From the NCBI GenBank assembly GCA_016930365.1, contig JAFGGY010000043.1:1-40463 (forward strand): a stretch of 40,463 bases of DNA, read 5' to 3'. The notes under the pieces were generated by a model. That model was not told the origin of the DNA, searched no databases, and was given only the letters and a program-made list of their open reading frames with translations. Made by a program: the position numbers and the translations under genes. Position 1 is the first letter of the stretch, and every line of letters starts with the position of its first letter. This DNA is from Prolixibacteraceae bacterium (GTDB lineage: Bacteria; Bacteroidota; Bacteroidia; Bacteroidales; Prolixibacteraceae). This document shows, in pieces, positions 25,791 through 33,311 of this stretch.

Positions 25791-26515
25791 TGACCATAGC
25801 AGGGCATGACCCAAGTGGCGGGGCCGGCCTCACTGCCGACTGTAAAACGTTTGAACAGCACAAAACGGTGGGGCTTTCGGTATGCACCGCCAATACCGTA
25901 CAAACCGAAAGTGAATTTGTATCGGTCAATTGGTTGCCCCATGATTTAATTATGCAACAGGTTGAAAAACTTTACATAAAATATCAGCCTCAAGTTGTAA
26001 AGGTTGGCTTAATTGAATCGTTTAGCCTTCTGCTTTATATTGCTAAATGGTTCAAACTACAAAACCCTGAAATTATAATTATTTGGGACCCGGTTTTAAA
26101 ATCAACCACCGGCTTTGAATTCCACCAAAAAACAGAAGGGTTAAATGATTTGCTGAAATATGTAACATTAGTAACCCCCAACATGCAAGAAGCCATGCAA
26201 CTCTTTGGCAGCAAAAACCCGAAAGACATCAAAATATTCTGCCACGGAAACCCCACGCTTTCGGTCTTACTAAAAGGCGGACATGCCGGGCAAAAGGGCA
26301 CCGACCTGCTTATTTCTCAAAAAGAAATATTTACAATTCCAGGAGAACCTTTTACCGGATATGAAAAACACGGAACTGGCTGCATCCTTTCCTCGGCCAT
26401 TGCCGCCAATATTGCAAAAGGGAGTGAGCTAAAAGAAGCTTGCATAAAGGGGAAAAAATATGTTGAAAAGGCGATGCTCAGTAACCACGGATTGCTGGCA
26501 TACCATAATATTTAA
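25775..26515 (+). CDS. thiD: Hydroxymethylpyrimidine/phosphomethylpyrimidine kinase
   Basis: 246 residues, ribokinase-like fold. The N-terminal substrate loop is TIAGHDPSGGAGLTADCKTF (7-26). VLKGGHAGQKGTDLL lies near residue 165, and the anion hole with the catalytic base is HGTGCILSSAIAANIAKG near 203-220. The enzyme phosphorylates HMP and HMP-P to HMP-PP, the pyrimidine substrate of ThiE. The ATG at 25775 lies inside the end of the tenI-like gene, implying coupled translation. Confidence 0.95.
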   Translation: MRPYVMTIAGHDPSGGAGLTADCKTFEQHKTVGLSVCTANTVQTESEFVSVNWLPHDLIMQQVEKLYIKYQPQVVKVGLIESFSLLLYIAKWFKLQNPEIIIIWDPVLKSTTGFEFHQKTEGLNDLLKYVTLVTPNMQEAMQLFGSKNPKDIKIFCHGNPTLSVLLKGGHAGQKGTDLLISQKEIFTIPGEPFTGYEKHGTGCILSSAIAANIAKGSELKEACIKGKKYVEKAMLSNHGLLAYHNI

Positions 26516-26520
26516 ACAAC

Positions 26521-27174
26521 ATGCAAAAACAAATAGCACATTTACAATTCATTACGCAAGGCGAAACCACACAAATGCATATTGAGCAGATTGAAAAGGC
26601 AATTGAAGGCGGATGCCACTGGGTTCAACTGAGAATGAAGGATTTTGAAGAGGATACAATTCTCGAAACGGCAGAAAAAGTTCTTAAAATCACTCGCAAT
26701 GCCGGGGCAAAACTTATTATCAACGACCGCGTAAACATTGCAAAGGCCGTGAAAGCCGATGGTGTTCACCTGGGGAAAAACGACCTCTCCCCACTCAAAG
26801 CACGGGCAATGCTGGGCGACAGGTTTATCATTGGAGCAACAGCCAACACATTCGGCGACATTGAAAAACTAAGTAAACAGCCGGTTGATTATCTCGGAGT
26901 AGGCCCTTTCAGGTTCACTGACACCAAAAAAAACCTGAGTCCGGTTATCGGTCTCGAAGGTTATGCCAAACTTGTTAAGCAATGCCGCGAAGCAAAAATC
27001 AACATCCCAAAGGTGGCCATTGGTTCGGTGGGTATTGCTGATGTTAAGGATTTATTAGATACAGGCATGTTTGGCGTTGCTGTATCTTCGGCCATTGCAA
27101 AAGCTGAAAATCCGGTTGAAGCAAGCCGTAAAATCGTCAAAAAAATAACAGCTAACCAATTCGAAAAAGCTTAA
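26521..27174 (+). CDS. thiE: Thiamine phosphate synthase ThiE
   Basis: 217 residues. All main active-site landmarks are present: VQLRMKD (35-41), LIINDRVNIA (65-74), GVHLGKND (81-88), GATANTF (105-111), YLGVGPFRFTDTKK (124-137, diphosphate loop) and AIGSVG near 166. It condenses HMP-PP with thiazole phosphate to thiamine phosphate. This is the catalytically complete one of two ThiE-like proteins in the operon. It begins 5 bp after thiD. Confidence 0.95.
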   Translation: MQKQIAHLQFITQGETTQMHIEQIEKAIEGGCHWVQLRMKDFEEDTILETAEKVLKITRNAGAKLIINDRVNIAKAVKADGVHLGKNDLSPLKARAMLGDRFIIGATANTFGDIEKLSKQPVDYLGVGPFRFTDTKKNLSPVIGLEGYAKLVKQCREAKINIPKVAIGSVGIADVKDLLDTGMFGVAVSSAIAKAENPVEASRKIVKKITANQFEKA

Positions 27175-27186
27175 AAATTCATCAAT

Positions 27187-27957
27187 ATGGAAACTTTAAA
27201 AATAGCAAATAAAAAATTTACATCCCGTTTATTTACCGGCACCGGTAAATTTCAATCGTCGGAACTCATGCAGGAAGCCATCCTGGCATCAGGCTCTGAG
27301 TTGGTAACCGTTGCATTGCGGCGTGTAGAAATGGACAACCCCTACGATGACATGCTCACCCACATCAGGCAGCCCCACATTAACCTTTTGCCCAACACCT
27401 CGGGGGTGCGTACCGCTAAAGAAGCTGTTTTTGCGGCACAACTTGCCCGCGAAGCCCTTGGCACCAACTGGCTAAAGCTCGAAATCCACCCCGACCCGAA
27501 ATACCTGCTCCCCGATGGCGAAGAAACCCTTAAAGCAGCACAAGAACTGGTGAAAGATGGCTTTGTTGTGTTGCCATACATTCAGGCCGACCCCGTATTG
27601 GCCAAAAAACTCGAAGACGCGGGTTGTGCAGCTGTTATGCCACTTGGGGCACCCATTGGCACCAACATGGGACTGCAAACCCGCGATTTTATCCGCATCA
27701 TCATCGAGCAAAGCCGCGTTCCGGTTGTTGTTGATGCCGGCATAGGTGCACCATCGCACGCTGCCGAAGCACTCGAAATGGGTGCCGATGCCGTATTGGT
27801 GAACACTGCAATAGCCGTTGCCGAAAACCCGGTTGCGATGGCCAGGGCATTCAAAATGGCTGTGGAAGCCGGGCGGATGGCTTACGAAGCCAAACTGGGT
27901 GAACAATCGATGCATGCCTCAGCCAGCAGTCCGTTAACCGCATTTCTTGAAGTTTAA
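27187..27957 (+). CDS. thiG: Thiazole synthase ThiG
   Basis: 256 residues, TIM barrel. FTGTGKF (17-23) and [13 protein letters not shown] (34-46) mark the N-terminus. Lys97 in [11 protein letters not shown] is the Schiff-base lysine that binds deoxyxylulose phosphate. The phosphate-binding region is [20 protein letters not shown] near 180 and [11 protein letters not shown] near 200. It builds the thiazole ring from DXP, dehydroglycine (made by ThiH) and ThiS thiocarboxylate. It lies 12 bp after thiE and 10 bp before thiH. Confidence 0.97.
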   Translation: METLKIANKKFTSRLFTGTGKFQSSELMQEAILASGSELVTVALRRVEMDNPYDDMLTHIRQPHINLLPNTSGVRTAKEAVFAAQLAREALGTNWLKLEIHPDPKYLLPDGEETLKAAQELVKDGFVVLPYIQADPVLAKKLEDAGCAAVMPLGAPIGTNMGLQTRDFIRIIIEQSRVPVVVDAGIGAPSHAAEALEMGADAVLVNTAIAVAENPVAMARAFKMAVEAGRMAYEAKLGEQSMHASASSPLTAFLEV

Positions 27958-27967
27958 AACAAACGAG

Positions 27968-29083
27968 ATGACCACATTTTACGATACCATACAACAATAC
28001 AACTGGGATGAAACCCGGGAGAAAATATACCGTTGCACAAAAGCTGACGTTGAACGGGCACTATCAAAAAAATCACGCAATTTAAACGATTTTATGGCTC
28101 TGATATCACCGGCAGCAGCCCCATACCTCGAACAAATGGCATCCCTCAGCCGTCAGCTCACACTAAAGCGCTTTGGGAAAACTATGCAACTTTATTTGCC
28201 ACTATACCTTTCAAACGAGTGCGTAAACAGTTGTGTATATTGCGGTTTTAACCATGCCAATAAAATCACCCGCAAAACCCTGACCCTTGAAGAGGTGGAA
28301 AACGAAGCCAACGCCATTTGTGCCATGGGCTACGAGCACCTTTTACTGGTTACGGGCGAGCACCCCAAAAAGTCGGGCGGCGAATACTTGGTGAAAGTAA
28401 TGGATTTGCTAAAAGACAAATTCAGCCAGCTATCGATTGAGGTGCAGCCTCTGCAACAACACGAATACGAAAGGCTTATCAAACATGGCTTAAACGCGGT
28501 TTATGTGTACCAGGAAACCTATAACGAGGCGAACTATAAAAAATATCACCCCCGCGGGCCAAAATCGGATTACCGCTACCGGCTTGAAACCCCCGACCGC
28601 TTAGGACAGGCAGGAATTTACAAAACCGGGCTTGGCTGCTTGCTGGGGCTCGAAGACTGGCGCACCGATTCGTTTTTTACAGCCTTGCACCTCTCTTACC
28701 TCGAACAAAACTATTGGCGCACACGATATTCAATAGCATTTCCGAGGTTACGCCCCCATGCCGGCAATTTTAACCCCGAAAACCCCATTTCGGACAAAGA
28801 ACTGGCTCAGCTTATTTTTGCCTACCGCATTTTTAACGAAGAAGTGGAAATATCACTTTCAACCCGCGAACTGCCAGCATACCGTGACAATATGATGCAC
28901 CTGGGCGTAACATCCATGAGTGCCGGAAGCAAGACCGAACCGGGGGGCTATGCCGTTGAGAACAAAGAACTGGAACAGTTCGAGGTTGGCGATGCACGAA
29001 GCGTGGAAGAAATTCGAAGCAAAATTATTGCAAATGGCTATGAACCGGTTTGGAAAGACTGGGATGCTGTTTTGCAAGGCTAA
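27968..29083 (+). CDS. thiH: 2-iminoacetate synthase ThiH (radical SAM tyrosine lyase)
   Basis: 371 residues from ATG 27968; an in-frame TTG at 27947 would overlap thiG and add seven unconserved residues. The radical SAM motif is Cys85-x3-Cys89-x2-Cys92 (CVNSCVYC). Other ThiH blocks are LLLVTGEHPKKSGGEYL near 119-135, YVYQETYNEANYKKYHPRGPKSDYRYRLETPDR (split over about 180-212) and STRELPAYRDN near 297. It cleaves tyrosine to dehydroglycine for ThiG, the anaerobe-type route as opposed to ThiO. The gene after it in the pathway, thiF, is separated by about 1 kb with a toxin-antitoxin pair. Confidence 0.97.
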   Translation: MTTFYDTIQQYNWDETREKIYRCTKADVERALSKKSRNLNDFMALISPAAAPYLEQMASLSRQLTLKRFGKTMQLYLPLYLSNECVNSCVYCGFNHANKITRKTLTLEEVENEANAICAMGYEHLLLVTGEHPKKSGGEYLVKVMDLLKDKFSQLSIEVQPLQQHEYERLIKHGLNAVYVYQETYNEANYKKYHPRGPKSDYRYRLETPDRLGQAGIYKTGLGCLLGLEDWRTDSFFTALHLSYLEQNYWRTRYSIAFPRLRPHAGNFNPENPISDKELAQLIFAYRIFNEEVEISLSTRELPAYRDNMMHLGVTSMSAGSKTEPGGYAVENKELEQFEVGDARSVEEIRSKIIANGYEPVWKDWDAVLQG

Positions 29084-29417
29084 AGCTGGAAAAATGGAAG
29101 GTTGGGAAAATGGAAAGTTTCAGATTTCAAGTTTCAGGTTTGGTTACGCCGATTTGGTTTCACCGATCTTCGATTCCGCTGCACTCCAATTCAGGTTTCA
29201 GGTTTCAGGTTTACCCCGTGAAATCCCGGAGGGAATTATTTCACAGGGGTTACAGGTTACAGGTTGTGGCTCTGGGAGAGTTTTTTATGAGGGGTAATGA
29301 ATTATTGATATATTGAAATTTCCCCATCATATCATACTAAAGGGCCGAAAAAGGTAAAAACAGCACGTGTGCTTGTAGTTGATGCCGGTAAATATTTAAA
29401 CTTTTTCAATCACATCC
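29084..29417. repeat. Gene-free stretch after thiH with GTTTCAG tandem repeats and a hairpin
   Basis: No gene seen. Words of the form GTTTCAG recur at 29118-29143 and as three tandem copies of TCAGGTT at 29191-29211. Next, CCCCGTGAAAT (29214-29224) and ATTTCACAGGGG (29238-29249) form a hairpin with a single bulge, followed by two copies of GTTACAG. Such low-complexity intergenic repeats are common in Bacteroidota. From about 29330 to the promoter at 29418 nothing is recognisable. Confidence 0.6.
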
Positions 29418-29464
29418 TTTCATAACAACTTCAGAACACATAAATTTGTATCCAAATGAATACA
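29418..29464 (+). promoter_or_regulatory. Promoter and candidate operator of the HigB/HigA-like module
   Basis: TTTC (29418-29421), 19-nt spacer, TAAATTTG (29441-29448) fits the Bacteroidota promoter with one mismatch. An inverted repeat TGTAT-N8-ATACA (29447-29464) overlaps the -7 box and the expected transcript start, ending 4 nt before the toxin ATG. This is a fitting place for autorepression. Confidence 0.55.
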
Positions 29465-29468
29465 TAAA

Positions 29469-29768
29469 ATGTACTTTATTGAGAAAACAGTAGGATTTGA
29501 CAAATGGCTCAGGAAATTGAAAGATTTAAGAGTTAAAGCAAAAATATTGTTCAGAATTCAAAAAATTGAGAGCGACGGGCATTTTGGAGATTGCAAACCA
29601 GTAGGGGATGGAATTCGTGAGCTAAAGATAAATTACGCCAAAGGGTATAGAGTTTATTTTATTGAAACAAATGGAAAAATAATTATTTTGCTGGTTGGTG
29701 GAGATAAATCTAGCCAATATAAGGACATTGAAAAGGCAAAGAATATTTTGAAAACGATAAAAAAATAG
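29469..29768 (+). CDS. RelE/ParE-superfamily toxin, HigB/Gp49-like
   Basis: 99 residues. Typical features of the phage Gp49/HI1419-like branch of RelE/ParE toxins are an N-terminal helix with FDKWLRKLKDLRVKAKILFRI (split, about 10-30), then GDCKPVGDGIRELKI (about 40-54) and the beta strands GYRVYFIETNGKIIILLVGG, and the C-terminal KSSQYKDIEKAKNILKTI. The GIRELKI...GYRVYF segment holds the conserved basic residues. Relatives inhibit translation by cutting mRNA on the ribosome. The gene precedes its antitoxin by 4 bp, the HigBA order, and has its own promoter. Its A+T-rich codons differ from the neighbouring thi genes, consistent with later insertion. Confidence 0.88.
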   Translation: MYFIEKTVGFDKWLRKLKDLRVKAKILFRIQKIESDGHFGDCKPVGDGIRELKINYAKGYRVYFIETNGKIIILLVGGDKSSQYKDIEKAKNILKTIKK

Positions 29769-29772
29769 AGAT

Positions 29773-30057
29773 ATGAAAACTTCAAAATTAGATATAGCAG
29801 AATACCTCGACAGTAAAGAAATGATCGCAGAATATCTTAATGCTATTTTGGAAGAAGGAGATAATTCCGATGTAATTACAGCAATTGGACATATTGCAAA
29901 GTCAATAGGAATGAAAAAAATAGCAGAGGAAACAGGTTTAAGCAGACCAAGTTTATATAAATCTTTATCGGAAGGATCAAAACCTCAGTTTGAAACAATT
30001 ATGAAAGTTTTGCGTGCAATTGGTGGAGAAATTAGAATAGATCCAATCTCGGCATAA
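29773..30057 (+). CDS. HTH antitoxin of the HI1420/HigA-like family
   Basis: 94 residues. The N-terminus DIAEYLDSKEMIAEYLNAIL (about 7-26) is the hallmark of the 'addiction module antidote' family. A Cro/C1-type helix-turn-helix follows: MKKIAEETGLSRPSLYKSLSE at about 47-67. The C-terminus (VLRAIGGEIRIDP) is the usual short beta strand. It should neutralise the upstream toxin and repress the module through the inverted repeat at 29447-29464. It lies 22 bp before thiF, so thiF transcription probably passes through or starts with this module. Confidence 0.9.
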   Translation: MKTSKLDIAEYLDSKEMIAEYLNAILEEGDNSDVITAIGHIAKSIGMKKIAEETGLSRPSLYKSLSEGSKPQFETIMKVLRAIGGEIRIDPISA

Positions 30058-30079
30058 TATATCTCATCTTGGCTGAAAA

Positions 30080-30790
30080 ATGAACAAGAACGAACTCAAC
30101 CGCTATGCCCGGCAGACCATGTTGCCACAAATAGGCACCACAGGGCAGGCAAAAATAAGGCAGGCAAAAGTTCTGGTTGTAGGTGCAGGGGGATTAGGTG
30201 CACCTGTATTGCAATATTTGACGGCTGCCGGAGTTGGCACCATTGGCATTGTTGATAACGATACCGTGAGCGAAACCAATCTTCAGCGACAAGTTCTTTA
30301 TTCAACTGAAGATATCGACCTACCTAAAGCTGAAATCGCCTGCGAAAAACTTCTGAAGCTTAACCCGTATTGCAATATTCAGACTTACAACGAACGGTTG
30401 GATGAGAAAAATGCCTCAGAAATAGTTAGAAAATTCGATCTGGTGGTTGATTGCACCGACAATTTTACTTCACGATATTTGCTCGACGACGTTTGTGAGA
30501 AACTGGAAAAACCGCTGGTTTATGGCTCCATAGAAGAATTTAGCGGACAAATATCGGTGTTTCATTACGATAAAAGTTTTTCATACAAAAAGCTTTTTCC
30601 CGAGAAGCCTGAAGATAAACGAACGAACGGAGAACCACTTGGAGTTTTTAGTGCTATACCGGGGGTAATCGGTTCGCTGCAAGCCACCGAAGTTTTAAAA
30701 ATCATTACCGGTGCGGGAGATGTACTTTCGGGCAGGTTATTGCTGTATGATGCGTTAAAGTCGGGGTTTAAAGCTGTTAGCTTTTCTTAA
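30080..30790 (+). CDS. thiF: ThiF/MoeB-family adenylyltransferase
   Basis: 236 residues. The nucleotide-binding loop is VVGAGGLGAP (33-42). ATP-contact and catalytic residues are in DNDTVSETNLQRQ (59-71) and DCTDN (124-128). The crossover-loop and C-terminal region align in outline (LFPEKPEDK, then GVFSAIPGVIGSLQATEVLK). It should adenylate the ThiS Gly-Gly end. Unusual: the two zinc CxxC pairs and the cysteine of the PSC-type loop, found in E. coli ThiF and MoeB, are missing; only Cys88, Cys98, Cys125 and Cys139 exist. The role is supported by the thi operon; a MoeB role is the alternative. Confidence 0.88.
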   Translation: MNKNELNRYARQTMLPQIGTTGQAKIRQAKVLVVGAGGLGAPVLQYLTAAGVGTIGIVDNDTVSETNLQRQVLYSTEDIDLPKAEIACEKLLKLNPYCNIQTYNERLDEKNASEIVRKFDLVVDCTDNFTSRYLLDDVCEKLEKPLVYGSIEEFSGQISVFHYDKSFSYKKLFPEKPEDKRTNGEPLGVFSAIPGVIGSLQATEVLKIITGAGDVLSGRLLLYDALKSGFKAVSFS

Positions 30791-31039
30791 GTTAACTGAA
30801 AACTTAGCGTAGCAGAGCTAATTGGAGCTATTTGAGGTTTTGTTCCTGTTTTGTTTTTATAGAATAGTATATCATCCTGCAATATGATTTACAAGGAAAG
30901 GGAAGACCATGGTAGATCAAAAACTTCAAATGGTTCGCATACTTGAAGTAGGAATAAGTCATTAGTCATCAGTCATTAGTGTTGATATTTTCACTAAAGA
31001 CTATTTACCAATGACAATATTTACCAATGCCTATTTAAT
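30791..31039. repeat. Intergenic region with tandem AGTCATY repeats and a hairpin
   Basis: No gene seen between thiF and the small membrane protein. Three tandem 7-mers AGTCATT/AGTCATC/AGTCATT lie at 30957-30977. AGTCATTAGTG (30971-30981) pairs with CACTAAAGACT (30992-31002) with one mismatch. Two copies of TTTACCAATG follow (31005-31029). The hairpin could help end thi operon transcripts, though no T run follows. Confidence 0.5.
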
Positions 31040-31222
31040 TTACGCACCAACATATTTTAGCACCTCGTAAATTAAGAATACGGGCCAAACCAGGGCTTTC
31101 AGAAATCCCAACACGCCCATCCAAAAACCGGTTGCTGCCGAAATGAAGTATATGGCGGCACCAATAAAACCTAACCCGTAAACGGCACCTGAAGTGCCCT
31201 GACATTGTGCATTTTTATCCAT
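31040..31222 (-). CDS. Small conserved membrane protein
   Basis: 60 residues: a short polar N-terminus with one cysteine (MDKNAQCQGT), then two hydrophobic helices, about 12-30 (GAVYGLGFIGAAIYFISAA) and 35-56 (GVLGFLKALVWPVFLIYEVL), separated by a Gly-rich turn. The pattern 'QCxGT..AVYGLGFIGA.IYF' looks conserved to me across bacteria, but I cannot attach a function. It is a single-gene unit on the minus strand with the ATG at 31222. Confidence 0.7.
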   Translation of the reverse strand: MDKNAQCQGTSGAVYGLGFIGAAIYFISAATGFWMGVLGFLKALVWPVFLIYEVLKYVGA

Positions 31223-31461
31223 TGTGTTTGTTTTTAAGGTTAATTAATGCACAATTTAGTATTTTTTGTTTAAAATTCAATTGCTTGATTATTAGAAAAA
31301 TGAGAGAAACACGAAGTTTATTCCGGAGATTTGTTTTTGTGTGGATGTTGCAGTTTTTCGGTTGCGAATAACAGGGTGCTTTTTTGCAATTATTCTTGCT
31401 TTATTTTAGTAAATAGTCATTAGTGGTTTATATACGAATGACCAATCCACCAATGACTTTT
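31223..31461. repeat. Intergenic region with an AGTCATT-type hairpin
   Basis: No gene seen. GTCATTAGTGG (31416-31426) and CCACCAATGAC (31447-31457) form an 11-bp stem with one G-U pair; on the plus strand six T residues follow. The hairpin lies just beyond the stop of the LytTR regulator gene and may act as its terminator, although the T run is on the wrong side for that strand. The rest is AT-rich without recognisable signals. Confidence 0.5.
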
Positions 31462-32223
31462 TTATTTCCCAACCCAAACTTTAAATGCCGATGCTTTAAG
31501 CCGGCTTACGGTTATTTTTTGGTTCAGCGGGTTTTTGAGTTTTACCATTAGCTTGCCGCCAAAGTAGTCTTCGAATCGTGAGATGATATCGATGTGGATG
31601 ATGGTTTGACGGTCGGCACGGAAAAATTGTTCGGGGTCGAGTTCTTCTTCCAGCCGGTCGAGCGTGAAATCAACTACATACTGTTCGTTTTTGAAAGTTA
31701 TGGCAGTGGTTACTTTGTTTTCGCTTACAAAACAGGCAATATCGCTGGTGTTGATTTTGAAGTAGCTGTTGCCCCGGTTAATTAAAAATCGTTTGCGGTA
31801 TTCTTTTTTGCCGCTTTTTATGGCTTCAACAAGCTCGGAATAGTTAACCGGCGTTTTGGTTGCTTCCTGGTGATAATGTTCAAATTTTTGGAGTGCTTTT
31901 TCGAGCTCGCTTTCTTTTATGGGCTTCAGCAGGTAATCGATGCTGTTCACTTTAAAAGCTTGTATGGCGTAGTTGTCGTATGCCGTAGTAAATATAATTC
32001 TGCTTTCCACATTTACACGGTCGAAAATAGAAAAGCAACTTCCGTCGCTAAGCTGTATGTCTAAAAGTATGAGGTCGGGCTGCGGGTTGTTTTGCAAAAA
32101 ATCCACACTTTGCTTGATGCTCTCAAAAGTGCCGCATATTTCCCACCCCGGACGCAGGTTGTGCATCATTTCTTCAAGAATTCGGCGGTTGTGGAGTTCA
32201 TCTTCAATAATGGCTACTTGCAT
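31462..32223 (-). CDS. LytTR-family response regulator
   Basis: 253 residues. The receiver domain (1-120) has the acidic pair EDE (7-9), the phosphoacceptor Asp55 in LILLDIQLSDG, Thr in IIFTTAYD and Lys in YLLKPIKESEL. The C-terminal LytTR DNA-binding domain (about 150-250) begins RKRFLINRGNSYFKINTSDIA and contains the usual FFRADRQTIIHID segment. Such regulators bind direct repeats upstream of their targets. It is the last gene of an operon with a histidine kinase and an RND pump, which are the probable partner and target. It lies 11 bp after the kinase gene. Confidence 0.92.
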   Translation of the reverse strand: MQVAIIEDELHNRRILEEMMHNLRPGWEICGTFESIKQSVDFLQNNPQPDLILLDIQLSDGSCFSIFDRVNVESRIIFTTAYDNYAIQAFKVNSIDYLLKPIKESELEKALQKFEHYHQEATKTPVNYSELVEAIKSGKKEYRKRFLINRGNSYFKINTSDIACFVSENKVTTAITFKNEQYVVDFTLDRLEEELDPEQFFRADRQTIIHIDIISRFEDYFGGKLMVKLKNPLNQKITVSRLKASAFKVWVGK

Positions 32224-32234
32224 AATGGTTCATT

Positions 32235-33272
32235 TTAAAGCAATGGCAATTCTACTTTGAAATTTTTTTCATCCTGTTTAATGCTTAACTCACGGTCGGT
32301 CAGGAACCGATAGCGCGATACCAGGTTTTTCAACCCCTTCGATGTTGAATAGGAGTTTTCTTTGGGTTGAATGTTGTTTTTAATTTCAATGTGTTCCTCT
32401 TGTGTTTCGATGCTGATGATGAGTGGTTCATCTTTTGTTGCAATATTGTGCTTGATGGCATTTTCAATGAGCAACTGCAACGAAAGTGGTGGTATTTTAC
32501 GGTGATTGTACTCCGGGTTTATATTCGTTTCAACATCCAAACCTTCGCCCAGCCGTTCTTTGTGCAGGGCAATGTAGGCGCTCAGGAATTCAAGTTCTTC
32601 AGATAAGCTAACGGTTTCTTTTTCGGCGCTTTGCAATACATAGCGGTATGTATCGGTAAAGTTTTGGGTGAAGTCGATAGCCGCATCCGGGGTGTATTTT
32701 ATCATTGATTTCAATACACTCAGGTTGTTGAACAAAAAATGCGGATTGAGCTGGTCCTGCAAGGCATTGTAATCGTTTCGCAGCTGTAATTGCTTCAGGT
32801 CTTTTACTTCCTCCTGCGCCGAAATCCATTTTGAAGTAATGCGCAAACTGATGGACACAATGATTAAAATGAATACGAAAATAAACCCAAAAGCTACCAT
32901 CAGCCAGGTAATGGGTTGCTGCAACACGTTTACTTCGTTAATCAGCTCTTTGAAATACAAAAGGGCAACAATTCCGATACCAATACTTAAAAGAAAGTGT
33001 AAAAGAATACGTGTTTTAATGCGCTGGGGGATGGCAAAATAGCGTTCCGAAAGATTGTCGAGCAGTACGTTGCTTTCAGTGATAATATTGAACAGGATAA
33101 TTACCCGTATGTATTGCGGTATGGGCACAATTAGCCCTTCTTCGGCTGCAATTACATCGGCAAAAAGCATAAACAGAAAAGCAAACAGGCTGACTGTCCC
33201 TAACCTGAACAGGATGGATTTCCATTTGTACGACGACAAATTGCTTACAAATTGTAACTCTTTATTCTGCAT
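32235..33272 (-). CDS. LytS/YehU-type sensor histidine kinase
   Basis: 345 residues from ATG 33272; a TTG at 33299 would extend it into the gap behind tolC without conservation. Four membrane helices lie at about 18-40, 52-70, 88-108 and 122-145. The His_kinase domain has the phosphoacceptor His178 in QLNPHFLFNNLSVLKSM. The N-box is LLIENAIKHN near 270, and the C-terminus has GLKNLVSRYRFL, a reduced G-box. There is no large sensor domain outside the membrane, so it may sense membrane state or a small ligand in the bilayer. It pairs with the downstream LytTR regulator. Confidence 0.9.
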   Translation of the reverse strand: MQNKELQFVSNLSSYKWKSILFRLGTVSLFAFLFMLFADVIAAEEGLIVPIPQYIRVIILFNIITESNVLLDNLSERYFAIPQRIKTRILLHFLLSIGIGIVALLYFKELINEVNVLQQPITWLMVAFGFIFVFILIIVSISLRITSKWISAQEEVKDLKQLQLRNDYNALQDQLNPHFLFNNLSVLKSMIKYTPDAAIDFTQNFTDTYRYVLQSAEKETVSLSEELEFLSAYIALHKERLGEGLDVETNINPEYNHRKIPPLSLQLLIENAIKHNIATKDEPLIISIETQEEHIEIKNNIQPKENSYSTSKGLKNLVSRYRFLTDRELSIKQDEKNFKVELPLL

Positions 33273-33311
33273 TGCTGTGTTGCCGGTGTATATAGACAAA
33301 GGTATAAATTA

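Noticed and set aside
29050-29316. Open frames across the repeat region after thiH
   Set aside because: They run through tandem heptamer repeats and have no protein-like composition.
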